Assembly (NCBI RefSeq): GCF_018812025.1
Contig: NC_063061.1
Span: 34,425,493-34,489,492, forward strand
Direction: 5' to 3'
Length of the DNA: 64,000 nt
Origin: Megalobrama amblycephala
Lineage: Eukaryota > Chordata > Actinopteri > Cypriniformes > Xenocyprididae
Below are positions 43,803-55,489 of the stretch, one piece after another. The position numbers and the translations under genes are program-made. Every line of letters starts with the position of its first letter. Position 1 is the first letter of the stretch. The notes beneath the pieces are model-generated. The model ran no database searches. It saw only the letters and a program-made list of their open reading frames with translations, and was not told the origin of the DNA.

Positions 43803-44850
43803 TTAACACTCTGAGGTCTAAAAACGCGCCGGCGCGTTTTGCAGGTTTTTTTTCACATTGCAGCAAAACAGACTTAAAATACTCTGTCATTTTTTGTCAT
43901 AGAGACATAAGTAATACATCAATTGAAACTATAGAATATCTCCTTTTATTTGTATACACTCAGAGTAAAAACAAAATGTTGTGCTTTTTGTAAAATAAAG
44001 AAAACTAACATGATGCGTGATCTCTCATCTCCCTCTGAACGAAGTCCAATCTGATAGTTCTCAGAAAATGAAGTGTAACTTAGTGAATACTAATCACAAA
44101 AAATTCATACTTATGTCTAACAAAACGTTGAAATGTCAGGTTTTAAATCGTGCAAGTCAAATCGAAAACAAACATTCTGTGTTTATGTAATCTGTATGAA
44201 AAGAGAGCCATGTCAGAAGTCCGTGATTCAGCTCATTACCCACTAATGCGGCCACACCCACGGAGCCAGCGCTATTCACAGGCAAATTCAGAGACAACAC
44301 ATGCATTCATCATCTCAATCGTGTATTTATTGCCTTGAAAATTGTTTATCTGGATGAAAAAGCCATGGTTAGCGATCTCTGGAAGACATTCAGTAAATTC
44401 CTGTTTGTTTTCTTCTATTGATAAGTTTTAAGTGAGTTTTTGTTTCTTTAGCGCCCTCCGGCTGTAGTATGAATTGGTAAACACCATTCATGGAATATCG
44501 TCTTCTTCTTAGGTGAATTTTGTGGACTAAAATGCACAGAGCGCCCTCCGGCTGCAGTATGAATTGCAAACACCAGCGCTCATAGAGATAACAATGAATA
44601 TTAAATAAAAAATAACTCCTCTGTATAGAAAATTAACATAAACATATGAGAATCCTATATTTCTCCAAATGTGCATGCTTTTAAACTAAAAGCCTATATT
44701 CAGACTCTTTGCATCACAGAAATACATTATATTTTAAAGTATAATATAAAACCATTATTTTATATTGTAATACAATGTTTCTGTATGTTTCATATACCAT
44801 GATGAGCTTGAGACATCACAGAAGTTTTTTTTCACAGCCTACCTGACTTG
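43803..44850. mobile_element. TTAA-type DNA element, copy 1 (right end lost)
   Basis: Begins TTAACACTCTGAGG with a GGCGCGTTTTGC sub-terminal block; the body (ACAAAATGTTGTGCTTTTTG, GCGCCCTCCGGCTG, CACAGCCTACCTGACT) is shared with 53668-55250. PiggyBac-like by its TTAA end and CCCTCAG-type terminus. No transposase. Confidence 0.65.
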
Positions 44851-45308
44851 TTTGTCTTCAGCAGCTGAACATATATACTTCAACTGTGATTTAATGGAAA
44901 AGAGAAACGTAAATGAACCAGGGAATTCAGGCTTAGTGAATGAAATCAAAATAAATAAGATTTGAATATTTTGAATGCATCCAATTTGAACAGTTTGTAA
45001 TTCTAAAATTCCCCATTTACATTCAAATAACAGGAGCACTTCATTTTAAAATGACTTATTTTTTATGACTTTTAATAATTGTTTTATATATAGCTCAGTA
45101 ATATTTTTCATAGTCTAAAATCTAATATTTATGACATGTTTCCCTTATATGAATCAGTTCTGTTTATTAAAACAAAACCATTCTCTTTTAATTCAATATC
45201 TAAATAATTGTCCCAAACCCCTTTGGACAGATAAACACAATTACACTGTTGATTATTATTGATGGTAAAGAAAAATAAGAAATTGAATCAAAAAGAGAAA
45301 TTCATCAC
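44851..45308. other. Intergenic, no feature seen
   Basis: A/T-rich; presumably the former intron of receptor I. Confidence 0.4.
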
Positions 45309-45416
45309 CTGAAGAGTGAATGTCTCTTTGTACTGTGTTTTGTAGACTGACTTCATAGCTATCACAAGAATATATTACTTCATCTGCTACACGTCACATA
45401 AAACATCAGATATGAA
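45309..45416 (-). promoter_or_regulatory. Leader/promoter module of receptor I (minus strand)
   Basis: Reverse complement of the common module: TGATGTTTTATGTGACGTG, GATGAAGTAATATATTC, GCTATGAAGTCAGTCTAC, CACTCTTCAG with donor GT (45308-45307). The TTTATACACATCC part is shortened. Confidence 0.7.
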
Positions 45417-45974
45417 TATGTTTCAGGTAAAAAAAATAAAAAAATCTTCCTGACAGGAGATAGAGACAGATATGTAATTTTTTTACATTTATGGGCTTTT
45501 TGTACCTTTATTTATGTCGGTGCACTAAACAGGCTATTGGCACAGACGGAAAAAATGTTTATTTCAATTTTGATAATTATCTGTCACATGATATGCATAA
45601 AATTAGTGAAGACTGCAGTGTCTGAGGCGAAGAACATATTGTCAGTGATAACGTACTTGATTACTAACGTAACCTCGGTTCCCTGAGATACGGAACGAGT
45701 ACTGCGTATGGGGAAAGGTCTCCTTTTTCCCCGTTACTGAAGCCTTTTTCAATAACGCAGTGTAACTGCATCGTCATTGGTTCACTCATAGACAAGTTGT
45801 TGAACCAATGACGGCGCGGCATAGCTGCGCGACCTATGGCGACAGAGCGCGCGAATATTCCCGCCGAAATGGGCGGGGTTTAGGGCTATATAAGAGGGCG
45901 TTTCGCCATAGGATTTCAGGTCATTCGACTGAAGCGATGACACTGAAGCCGCAGCCTCTTGGCACGGCATGTAA

Positions 45975-46065
45975 CGCAGTACTCGTTCCGTATCTCAGGG
46001 AACCGAGGTTACGTTAGTAACCGAGTACGTTCCCTTTCGATACTTCACTCGTACTGCGTATGGGG
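45975..46065 (-). repeat. Internal complementary region of DIRS 2
   Basis: Joins the reverse complements of both extreme ends: GTATCTCAGGGAACCGAGG matches the left end and CCCTTTCGATACTTCACTCG matches the right end, meeting at GAGTACGTTCCC. Confidence 0.85.
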
Positions 46066-46239
46066 AACGAATTCAACCGCGCCGTGCCACGGCAGGGAAC
46101 GACTGGACTTGTCTTGGGCACCGTGAGGGAACCAGAGGACAAGTGAGAAGGCCGGAGCCTGTCGAACCCTCGTTACACTACAAAAAGGGAGCTAACTCCC
46201 AGAGTGGCATGAAGCGGAGCTTCGATAGAGGCCGCTGGA

Positions 46240-47379
46240 TCATACCGAGAGGACCCGAGCTTGTAAGGTCGGGACGTCCAAATGATAAAATCTGACAAAA
46301 GTGGACGGCGAGGACCAGCCGGCCGCCTCACAGATGTCTTTAATCGAAACTCCACTAGACCAGGCCCAAGAGGAAGCCATTCCTCTAGTAGAGTGAGCTC
46401 TAACTCCTATGGGGCAGTCGAGGCCCATAGAGGAGTAACAAAGAGCAATAGCGTCGACTATCCAACGCGAAAGACGTTGCTTTGAGACCGAAGACCCCTT
46501 GGTGCGGCCACCAAAGCAGATAAAGAGCTGATCAGATTGCCGAAAAGGCTGTGATCGATCAACGTAGGTCCTTAATACCCTGACAGGGCAGAGTAGTTCC
46601 AACTCTCGCTCGTCCGACGAGGGAGGAAGCGCTGAGAGGGAAATAACCTGTGCTCTGAATGGAGTCGAGAGCACCTTAGGGACATAGCCATGCCTAGGTT
46701 TCAAAACGACTTTGGAGTCGTTGGGCCCGAACTCAAGGCATGCAGGGCTCACGGAGAGGGCCTGCAAGTCACCAACTCGCTTAACCGATGCTAGTGCAAG
46801 TAGCAGAGCGGTTTTGAGTGTCAGGGGCCTGAGGTCAGCTGAACGCAGTGGCTCAAAGGGAGGCCCTTTAAGAGCTCTGAGGACCAAAGAGAGGTCCCAG
46901 GTGGGAACAGTGAGAGGACGAGGAGGATTTAATCGCCTAGAACCTCTCAAGAAACGCACCACGAGGTTGTTTCGTCCCACTGACTGGCCAGCGATAGGAG
47001 CGTGAAACGCTGCAATGGCTGCTACATAAACTTTGAGCGTTGAAGGGGTGCGACCCAGATTCAAACGCTCCTGGAGAAAAGATAGTATCGGAGATACGTC
47101 ACACTCCACTGGGTCTATGTTGCATGTAGAACACCAGTCAACAAAGACCGACCATTTCTGGGCATAGAGGCGTCTCGTGGACGGAGCTCTTGCCTGAGAA
47201 ATGGTATTCAGCACGTCCCCGGGGAGGTTAGCAGGCTCCCGTCGAGGGACCAGAGGTGCAGAGCCCAGAGTTCTGGCTGGGGATGCCAAATCGTCCTGTT
47301 CGCCTGAGAGAGGAGGTCCCGTCTCAGGGGGATCGGCCACGGAGCTTTTGTGGAAAGCCTGAACAGCTCTGAGGACCAA
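46240..47379 (-). CDS. DIRS 2 tyrosine recombinase, full length
   Basis: 379-codon uninterrupted frame. The N-terminal part has a SAM-like DNA-binding segment (APSTRRLYAQKWSVFVDWC, STLKVYVAAIAAFH); the catalytic domain has R201 (SVKRVGDLQAL), H329-x-x-R332 (VRAHSTRGMASS) and nucleophile Y365 (VRFYHLD). DICEAAGWSS is shared with element 1. The catalytic Arg, His-x-x-Arg and Tyr are all present. The first codon in the open frame is TTG and the frame overlaps the end of the RT frame, so the true start is uncertain. Function: integrates the circular DNA copy without target duplication. Confidence 0.88.
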   Translation of the reverse strand: MVLRAVQAFHKSSVADPPETGPPLSGEQDDLASPARTLGSAPLVPRREPANLPGDVLNTISQARAPSTRRLYAQKWSVFVDWCSTCNIDPVECDVSPILSFLQERLNLGRTPSTLKVYVAAIAAFHAPIAGQSVGRNNLVVRFLRGSRRLNPPRPLTVPTWDLSLVLRALKGPPFEPLRSADLRPLTLKTALLLALASVKRVGDLQALSVSPACLEFGPNDSKVVLKPRHGYVPKVLSTPFRAQVISLSALPPSSDERELELLCPVRVLRTYVDRSQPFRQSDQLFICFGGRTKGSSVSKQRLSRWIVDAIALCYSSMGLDCPIGVRAHSTRGMASSWAWSSGVSIKDICEAAGWSSPSTFVRFYHLDVPTLQARVLSV

Positions 47380-49017
47380 ACTTGGCTCCTCCAGAGCGGG
47401 GCCACCAGGAGGACTCTGTGCTTGTCTTCCCTGATTCGTCTGATGACCTGTGGGATCAGAGCGATCGGGGGAAAAGCGTAAAGGAGGGTGCTGGGCCAGA
47501 CATGGGCCAGCGCTTCGCCAGAGTGCATAAGCGGCTGGACGAAAGACCGCCCTGGTGATTTATGTATGACACCACTGTCATGCTGTCCGACTGGACTAAG
47601 ACGTGGCGCCCTGTCAGGTGTGCCTGTAATGCATGAAGGGCTCGAATCACTGCCAACATCTCGAGGCAGTTGATGTGCAGATGGCATTCCTCGTGAGACC
47701 ACGAGCCGAAGGCCGGTCTGCCCTCGCAAAGAGCGCCCCAACCTGTGTTGGACGCATCCGTTGAGAGCACCGTCCTTCTGGACACCGCCTGTAGGGGTAC
47801 CCCTTGGCTGAACCATACAGGGTTCATCCAGGGTTTCAGAGCTGCCAAACAGGCCTGATTGACCCTGAGACGCAGGCGGCCGTGCCGCCAGGCGTGAGGA
47901 GGGACCCGGAACTTCAACCAGTACTGCAGAGGCCGCATCCGAAGAAGGCCGAGCTGCAGAACCGGGGAGGCGGAAGCCATCAGCCCTAGCATCCTCTGGA
48001 AAAACTTCAGAGGGAAATAGGCTCTGTTCCTGACCGATGCCGCGAGCTGCTGAATGGCCAGAGCGCGCTCTGGAGATACTACAGCCGTCATACGGACTGA
48101 GTCGAAAACTGCACCCAGGAACGTTATACGCTGGCTGGGGAGCAGTGAGCTCTTGGCAAAGTTGACCCTGAGACCCAGGCACTCCAAGTGGCTGAGTAAC
48201 ACGGATTTGTGATGCTCCAGCTCGGCTCGTGACTGGGCTAGGATGAGCCAGTCGTCGAGGTAATTGAGAACCCGGATTCCCATCTGTCTCAGTGGGGAAA
48301 GCGCCGCGTTCATGCACTTGGTAAAAGTGCGAGGAGCTAGGGACAGTCCGAATGGAAGGACCGTATATTGGTAAGCCACACCCTCGAACGCGAATCTCAA
48401 GAATCGCCTGTGATGGGGGGCTATCTGGATGTGAAAGTATGCATCTTTCAGGTCCAGCGAGCAGAACCAGTCCCCTGCGCGAGGATCTGCTTCAGCGTTA
48501 GCATCTTGAACTTCCGTCTCATGAGGGAGAGGTTCAAGAGCCTGAGATCTAAGATGGGTCTGAGACCGCCATCTTTTTTGGGAACTAGAAAATAACGGCT
48601 GTAGAACCCCGAATTGCTCTCTGAGGGGGAGACTATTTCTATAGCTCCTTTCCTCAGAAGAGACGTGACTTCGGCTCGGAGGACATGAACGTCGTCCGTG
48701 TTGACTGAAGTCTGAAGCACCCCGCTGAAGCGCGGGGGCCTTCGGGCGAACTGAAGCGAGTAGCCTCGACTTATGGTTCCCAGAACCCAGCTTGACACTC
48801 CGGGGATGGCCCGCCAGGCCTCGGCCCGTGTGACAAGGGGCTGAATGGTATCGGGTGACGGGCCGCCAATCGGGGGCCCGTGCACCGGAGAGAGTGGAAG
48901 AGGAACTTCGCTCTTTCTTAGAGAAGGTAGAATATTCATAGTGTTTGCCATAAGAATAGCGTTTTGCATGGACGCAGCACTGGGCCCAGTTAGTACAACA
49001 CTGAACATATCTCCCAC
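47208..49017 (-). pseudogene. DIRS 2 reverse transcriptase / RNase H (frameshifted)
   Basis: Part 1 (49017-48448): FLVPKKDGGLRPILDLRLLN and KMLTLKQILAQ, then a small deletion before the first catalytic Asp. Part 2 (48400-47456): LPFGLSLAPRTF, NYLDDWLILAQ, RNase H TDASNTGWGALCEG and SDSMTVVSYINHQGG. Near 47500 the frame changes; the last part (YAFPPIALIPQVIRRIRED, VLLVAPLWRSQVW) is read to 47208 and overlaps the recombinase. The C-terminal RNase H segment is deleted between parts 2 and 3. Confidence 0.85.
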
Positions 49018-49153
49018 GCCCGGAGCTGAACGAGGCGGAGGGGGGTGGAACGAAAGAGCTTTTGGGGTGGTCCGGCCGTGGCGAGACTTTGCCCCATCCT
49101 CTTCCTTCCTGAAATATCAGGAGGGCTTAGGAGGCGTCGGGTCCAGCGTAATC

Positions 49154-50571
49154 TTAAGGCCGGGGTCCCTGACGTTGCCTCGGGAAGGAGGAGCGCTTAT
49201 GATGGCGCTGTTCCTTGGGTGGTGCTGCCTGAGAGGTAGAGGAGGCAGTTTTGTTCTGCTGAGCCGGCGCAGACTTGGGGCGGCTGGAAGCAGACGTGGA
49301 GCTAGGGCGTTTAGGCAGGAAGTGTCGCATAGCCTGAGACGACTTTTGTGCTGCAGTAAAACGCTCCGTAAAGCCCTCTACTGCTGGCCCGAAGAGACCA
49401 GAAGGAGAGACCGGGGCATCCAAAAAGGCCGTCTTGTCCATCTCCTTAATCTCGGTCAGGTTGAGCCACAAATGGCGCTCAAGCACGACCAGGCTGGCCA
49501 TGGATCGTCCAATGGCCTGAGCTGTGGCCTTTGTGGCATGCAGGGCCAAGTCAGTGGCGCTGCGGAGGTCACGGAAGGCAGGTGCATCGACGCCGGACTC
49601 ATCCAGAGAACGGAGGAGCTTCGCTTGAAACACCTGGAGAATAGCCATGGCGTGCAGCGCTGAGGCAGCCTGGCCCTGCGGATGTATATGCTCTGCCAGC
49701 CAGGGCAGAAGTGGTCCTGCAGGGCTTGGATGGAAGGGCCCTCTTAGTTTTCCAACCCACAGCCGTGGGGGGACAGAGGTGAGCCGCCACCGCTTCGTCC
49801 AGGGGCGGTAGATGCTCGTAACCCTTCTCTTCAGAGCCATCCACAGAGGTGAGAAGCTGAATAATGCGTAGTACATAGGCGGGCAGAATACGGGGCGCGG
49901 CCATGACTTCGTCAGCTCGTTGTGAACCTCTGGGAAAAACGGTGCGGCACGTTGACAAGGGGCCTGCTCCGTGATGGCTCCTCTGGTGGAGCCCATTCGA
50001 GGTCCAAAACCTCTACTGCTTTCGAAAGGATGCGGAAGAGCTCGGCATCCATACCCGGCTTGCAATCAATGGGCTCCAGCGAGGGAAGGCAGGCGGGGTC
50101 AGAATCACCGGCCCAACCTTCGGATTCAGAGGCCGCGAGAGACATGACGTCATCAAGCGGCTCTTCCCCAGAACCGCCAAAAGAGATGAGGTCGCTCGCA
50201 TCTGCCGAGGGATGCAGCTCAGGGCGGGAGAACAGGACGGGGGACTGCTCTCTCGGGGGAGAGGGTGAGGCACGCGGGGAAGCCGGCGTGACGTCATCCA
50301 ACTCCGTGCGCTGGGCCGCTCTACCCTGCCGTCTCTTCCTAGCCGGCTCGCGGGAGGAAGAAGACGGGAGGGCGCGAGCGGCGAGATCGCCTTCACTGAA
50401 GAAGGCGATCCGCGAGCGCAGAGAGGCGAGACTCATGTTCTCACAGTGAGAACACGAGGTCCCGGTGAGCGCGGCCTCTGCATGGGGTCTGCCCAGGCAG
50501 CCGACGCACTCACCGTGACCGTCGTCGTCATGCAGAGGGGCTCTGCATGTGCCACACGAGTGGCGCGGCAT
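49154..50571 (-). pseudogene. gag: DIRS 2 gag-like ORF (several frameshifts)
   Basis: Starts at ATG 50571 with MPRHSCGTCRAPLHDDDG and further Cys pairs (ECVGCLGRPHAEAAL, CSHCENMSL), a zinc-binding N-terminus like element 1. The centre is acidic and Ser/Pro-rich. Coding changes frame around 49990, 49895 and 49690; the last piece has QAIGRSMASLVVLERHLWLN and QAMRHFLPKRPSS and ends at 49154. Confidence 0.8.
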
Positions 50572-51202
50572 TTGTAACAACGCCGCCGCCGTGAAAACGG
50601 CGTTTGAGGGGCTCTTTTAGAGCGGCGAGGGCCGCTAGAGCAGTGAAAACCGCTGTTGGAAAGCTCTTTTAGAGCGGCAATAAACCGCGGGAAAATCGCT
50701 CTTTTAGGCGCGCCGGATGGCGGCAGGAGACGGGCTGGCAGGCGGCCGGAAGCGGGAAGCGGGCGGCTCGAGACGGCGCTCGAGGCGGCAGTCGACGAGG
50801 GCGCCGGCGCTTCTTCCTCGGCGAGCTCAGCAGTCCGCTGCGGGAGCCTCTTCGACGGCGGCGAGAGCTTCTTTCCAGGCGAGCTTCTTCCAGCCGGCGA
50901 ACGGCTTCAGCCGGAGATCAGCGAGGAGCGATGTGAAGTCGTCGCTGAAGGAGAGAGAACTGAAATCCTATGGCGAAACGCCCGCTTATATAGCCCTAAA
51001 CCCCGCCCATTTCGGCGGGAATATTTGCGCGCTCTGTCGCCATAGGTCGCGCAGCTATGCCGCGCCGTCATTGGTTCAACAACTTGTCTATGAGTGAACC
51101 AATGACGATGCAGTTACACTGCGTTATTGAAAAAGGCTTCAGTAACGGGGAAAAAGGAGACCTTTCCCCATACGCAGTACGAGTGAAGTATCGAAAGGGA
51201 AC

Positions 51203-51558
51203 TTGTCATGGTTTTATTTATTTTTTCAGATTAGCATTACTTTTACTGCCTCTTGATATAATTATTAGACTGATTAATTGGACTTGACTTCAAATTTGTT
51301 CACAAAGCCACAAATGACTGACCTTAAGTTTAATGCTGTCACCAGAATGACTAATGGTGCTATTACTTTTACATATAAATACAATTGTAAATTAAAAGTT
51401 GTCACAAGTATTAATGTGCATGACTTCATCTGCTTTTCAGCCCATAAAAACAAACATTTATTAAAAAAATGAGTTTCAAAATGACTAGCTAAACATTTGA
51501 AGAAAAGAAACAGTGCACTTCTATGGAAGGTTAACTTAAAAATAATAATTATAATAAT

Positions 51559-51617
<59 letters not shown>

Positions 51618-52217
51618 ATCATTTTAGTATGAAGTGCTCAGATAAAATCAGTAAATATTCAAAGATTCTTTATACATCTGATACTGGCCAGCAGGTGCCT
51701 CTTATTCAAAACCTGATATGCAAATTGTTAGACTGAGCATTTAAAAACTATGACAAAGAAAAAACCCACTACATATTGTATCTGTGTTATGATAGAATAT
51801 CAAGCTTGATGTAATCTCTGTGGAAAATGTGACACTGGGTCATTGATGAAAAAACAAACCACAAACTAGAAACAACCACTCATGCCAACCATATCTGAAT
51901 AACACATACAGAATAAATCCATGTAAATAACTAGGACAAACAAATGTGCAACTATATGTTAGTTTGTGGTGGTAGATCTCTTTAAATAATCAGTAAATGA
52001 TAAAGTCACACTAACATGTTCTGAACCCAATTTTCACTAAAAGGCTGCACAGTCAGTATATCGCAAAAAGGTACGCTCACAGAGATTTTTTAATCAGCGT
52101 ATAAATAAACATGTTGCCTGAATTTACCCTTTTGGTTACACCTTATTTTGATGATCTCCTTTAAATATTCTGTTGACTATAAGTATGTCACAGTTAAGTG
52201 GCTGAAGAGAAGCACAC
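51203..52217. other. Intergenic with a (TA)n microsatellite
   Basis: (TA)n at 51563-51616 after an ATAATAATA stretch. Otherwise A/T-rich with only short chance frames. Confidence 0.6.
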
Positions 52218-53005
52218 TGTAGAAAGTGTCCCCCTTTGATAAATAGACTCTCCCAGTCACCCTGTCATTCAGCGCGAAATGGACTATTCCAAAACTTTCC
52301 ACCAGAGTTCGCGAAGTGACGGAGAAGAGATCAGGTGGTTGATAATGGGAAAATGAGATCGGCTGAATATTGTATATAGTTGTAGTTTAAAGTAAATAGT
52401 TATAATCCAAATCGGAGGAGGTTTTTATTGATTGTGCGTGTGCGTGCATCACACTGTAAGTAATCATTACGGAGCATTCTCAGCGCATGTTAAGACAAAC
52501 GCTGTTTAGCCTGTATAGGTGTTTAAATTGTCTGATTACTTGATTATGTTCTGCTGCTATGACGTTACTGACATTCCATATTTATGTATGCCATTCGCTG
52601 TCAGTATTAGTTATATTTGTAACTTATAAATGCATATGCACGGTCGCATTTCAGGTAGCGCGCATGCACTCCTAATTTGTTTACATCTTAGTTTGCACGG
52701 GCAGCAGCAGCCATGTTCACGTGCACAGCTCATGCCCAGTGTTAGCGCACACACATAGTTTGCATTGTATTGAACACAAACTCAATTTATTCAAGTATTT
52801 CATAATACATATTGTAATAGTATTTTTTCCATTATTGATCAGTATTTTATTAAGTAAGCTTTATTAATATTGTGTTTGTTTTATATATGTTTATATCCAT
52901 ATTTATATTTGTATTTTGTATTCACAGAACCACACATCTATGCACATGTAATAAACCAAGATTCGGATTATAATCTGAGTGAGACATCCTTGTTCTGACC
53001 GGACA
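52218..53005 (+). repeat. 5' LTR of the BEL/Pao element (ends provisional)
   Basis: Starts TGTAGAAAGTGTCCCCC and ends near GACCGGACA; AATAAA near 52951 is the likely polyadenylation signal. It lies about 100 bp before the gag start. The 3' LTR is outside the window. Confidence 0.55.
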
Positions 53006-53102
53006 AACTGTAGCCTTCAACCAAACCCGGACTAGCAATTAGATAAAGAATCACAAGATTTTTCATGGTCCTTCAAGCCGGATGAAGTGAATTGCTACAG
53101 AG

Positions 53103-53578
53103 ATGTCTCAACCCGAGAGAGAAGCGCCTGTTGTGCGTCCACGAAGACAGATCAACCCACCAACTCATTTAGTGGATTACGAGCTTGGTGAGCCATTGCC
53201 ACATCGACAGCCACTCCCAGACCGCAGCCAAAGCAGAGTCCAGTCACCAAGTATGTTAGCACACACCAGATCGACTTCTCCTGTCAGTCAAGAGTTTGAT
53301 CATGATAAGTGGACATTTAGAGATGATTGGCAAAGTGCATCTGATGGGTGAGGAGAAGAGGAAGTAGAGCTTACAGCCATGCTGCAGTTGATGAAACAAG
53401 AGAATGCAGACTTGCGGCGACAAACCAGTCAGCTTCCAGAAGTTATTTCGGCGTTGCAGGAGATGCAACAACAGAATGCTATGTTACATCAGGAGCTTCA
53501 AAGTCTTAAGTCAGAAAGAGAAGCCCACTACAGGCCAGTGACTTCACAAGTGCCATCTCCAAGTCACTTTACTCCATT
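53103..53578 (+). pseudogene. gag: BEL/Pao gag N-terminus
   Basis: MSQPEREAPVVRPRRQINPP start, then a Pro/Ser-rich segment. A TGA at 53349-53351 breaks the frame once; the same frame continues with a coiled-coil segment (MLQLMKQENADLRRQTSQ, ALQEMQQQNAMLHQELQSL). It is cut at 53578 by the inserted element; reading resumes at 58950. The R-R-Q-I-x-P-P opening is common in fish BEL gag proteins. Confidence 0.75.
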
Positions 53579-53667
53579 CACGAGTTCACACTTACAAATA
53601 ATCAGATGGAAAAAAGTATGCGTAGTAGTATGCGTATTTGGCGTGCTGTCCGAGGAGAGGGCTCCGA

Positions 53668-55250
53668 CAAAATGTTGTGCTTTTTGTAAAATAAAGAAAA
53701 CAAACATGATGCGTGATCTTTCGTCTCCCTCTGAACGAAGTCCAATCTGATAGTTCTTAGAAAATGAACTGTATCTTAGTGAATACTAATGACAAAAAAA
53801 TTACACTTATGTCTAAAAAAACGTTAAGATGTCAGGTTTTAAAACATATAAGTCAAATCGAATACAAACCTTCTGTGTTTATGTAATCTGTATGAAAAGA
53901 GAGCCATGTCAGAAGTCTGTGATTCAGCTCATTATCCGCTAATGCAGCCACGCCCACGGAGCCAGCGCTATTCAGACGCAAATTCAGTCAATACATGCAT
54001 ACATCATCTCAATCGTGTATTTATTGTCTTCAAAAGTGTTTTGAATAGCCATATTTAGCGATCTCTTGCCTCTGTTAGTTCCTTGATTGTCACATGATAT
54101 GCCTCTTCTTTTACTGAGGCATTTGTGGACAAAAGGGGCAGAGCGCCCTCCGGCTGCAAGTAGGCTATGAATTAAAAACACAGCATCCAGCGCTCATAAT
54201 GATGACAATAAATATAGAATAATAAATATTACTCCTCTGTACAGAAAATTGATATAAACATTCATTCAACACATCAATATTTCTCCAAATGTGTATGCTT
54301 TTAAGCATATTAAGAAATTATGGTCAATATAAGATTTTAAGAGTCAAAATGTGAAGCTTGAGTCTTAGATCTTTTTAATGATGTATAGTTTGTCAACTGC
54401 ACATCAACATTTAGGCTCTATAATATAACAAATATAGTAGCCTATACGAAATGCCCTAGAGGTAGGAATGTTCATACGCTTTGCATCACAGAAATACATT
54501 ATATTTTAAAGTATATTAAAATAGAAAACCATTATTTGGTTAGAGACTTGAGACTTCTTTTAAAAACATTATAATGGCAATGTGTTCAATCTTTTGACTG
54601 GTAGTGTAATTTAACATAGGCCTATACAAAATTTTCTTCATATCATGTGCAATAATACGTGCATGCATGAGATCACAAAAATCATGTTTTTTTTTTTGTC
54701 CTGAGTGGACTTTAATCCTGTTATCAGCATGATCACAGAGGGTTTTTTCACAGCCTACCTGACTGAAAGGCCTCATTAATATGCAAGTCATTTCAGGTCA
54801 TTATTATTCAATTCTTTTGTCTTCTCAGGTGAGAATCACCCATTATACATGAGGATTCACGCCTCCATGCATACTGTGTTTCTTGACCAAAAGTGTCTTA
54901 GAAAATTTAAATCTCTCTATTGTTTTATATGAAGGAGTAGGAAGGATATTTTTTACTTCATTCTGAAGCAAAAACTCTAGTCTACAACCTCCAATACCCA
55001 GAATCCTTGTGAACACAGTTTTAATATATTTTTTTTGGCCTTATTTCAGTGACTTAAGTTTTTTAAGTTCAAAAACACAAACATGTACATACATGTTCCT
55101 CACATATTATTGTAGCCTAGTTTGTGCTGAATACAGTGTAATGACACTTTTGTCATTAATATGTTTATGAACTACTGAAAAAAGCACAAATGTCAGGGCA
55201 TGTCAAAACTTCTCCAGGGCCCCAAAAATCCTCAGACCCCTGAGGGTTAA
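53668..55250. mobile_element. TTAA-type DNA element, copy 2 (left end lost)
   Basis: Shares its body with 43970-44830 and ends CCTCAGACCCCTGAGGGTTAA at 55250. It sits in repeat A2 of the Ngaro-like element at its TTAA; the rest of A2 is deleted. Confidence 0.65.
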
Positions 55251-55489
55251 TAAAACATCATTTCATGAGTTCACACTTACAAATAATCAGATAGAAAAAA
55301 GTATGCGTAGTAGTATGCATATTTGGCGTGCTGTCCGAGGAGAGGGCTCCGAGCTCGGTATTTTGGCCCGAACCCAGATTACTCCCCCCAGGACAGCAGC
55401 CGGAACATTACTGATGACCCCCAAAATTGCCTTGCTTAGGCTGAATGTGCTGCTAGAAGGGTTAGTAAAGGACTGGTAGAGTTATCATC

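Larger units (their letters stand above)
45651..51202 (-). mobile_element. DIRS-like retrotransposon 2 (minus strand)
   Basis: 5.55 kb with inverted repeats (about 45690-45925 and 50965-51190). Minus-strand order is gag, RT-RNase H, tyrosine recombinase, then complementary region. The gag and RT frames have several small indels, but the recombinase is uninterrupted. A different subfamily from element 1: ITR CTATATAAG instead of CTATAAAG, termini differ, core protein motifs shared. Confidence 0.9.

Noticed and set aside
48845..49663. Plus-strand frame of 272 codons opposite DIRS 2
   Set aside because: Antisense shadow of gag/RT coding with no family features.
50656..51097. Arg/Ala/Gly-rich plus-strand frames at the right end of DIRS 2
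   Set aside because: GC-rich ITR and untranslated region of a minus-strand element; no motif.
53103..53750. Host coiled-coil protein gene
   Set aside because: The basic/Pro-rich start and position after an LTR, with gag-protease-RT continuing in order, mark it as BEL/Pao gag.
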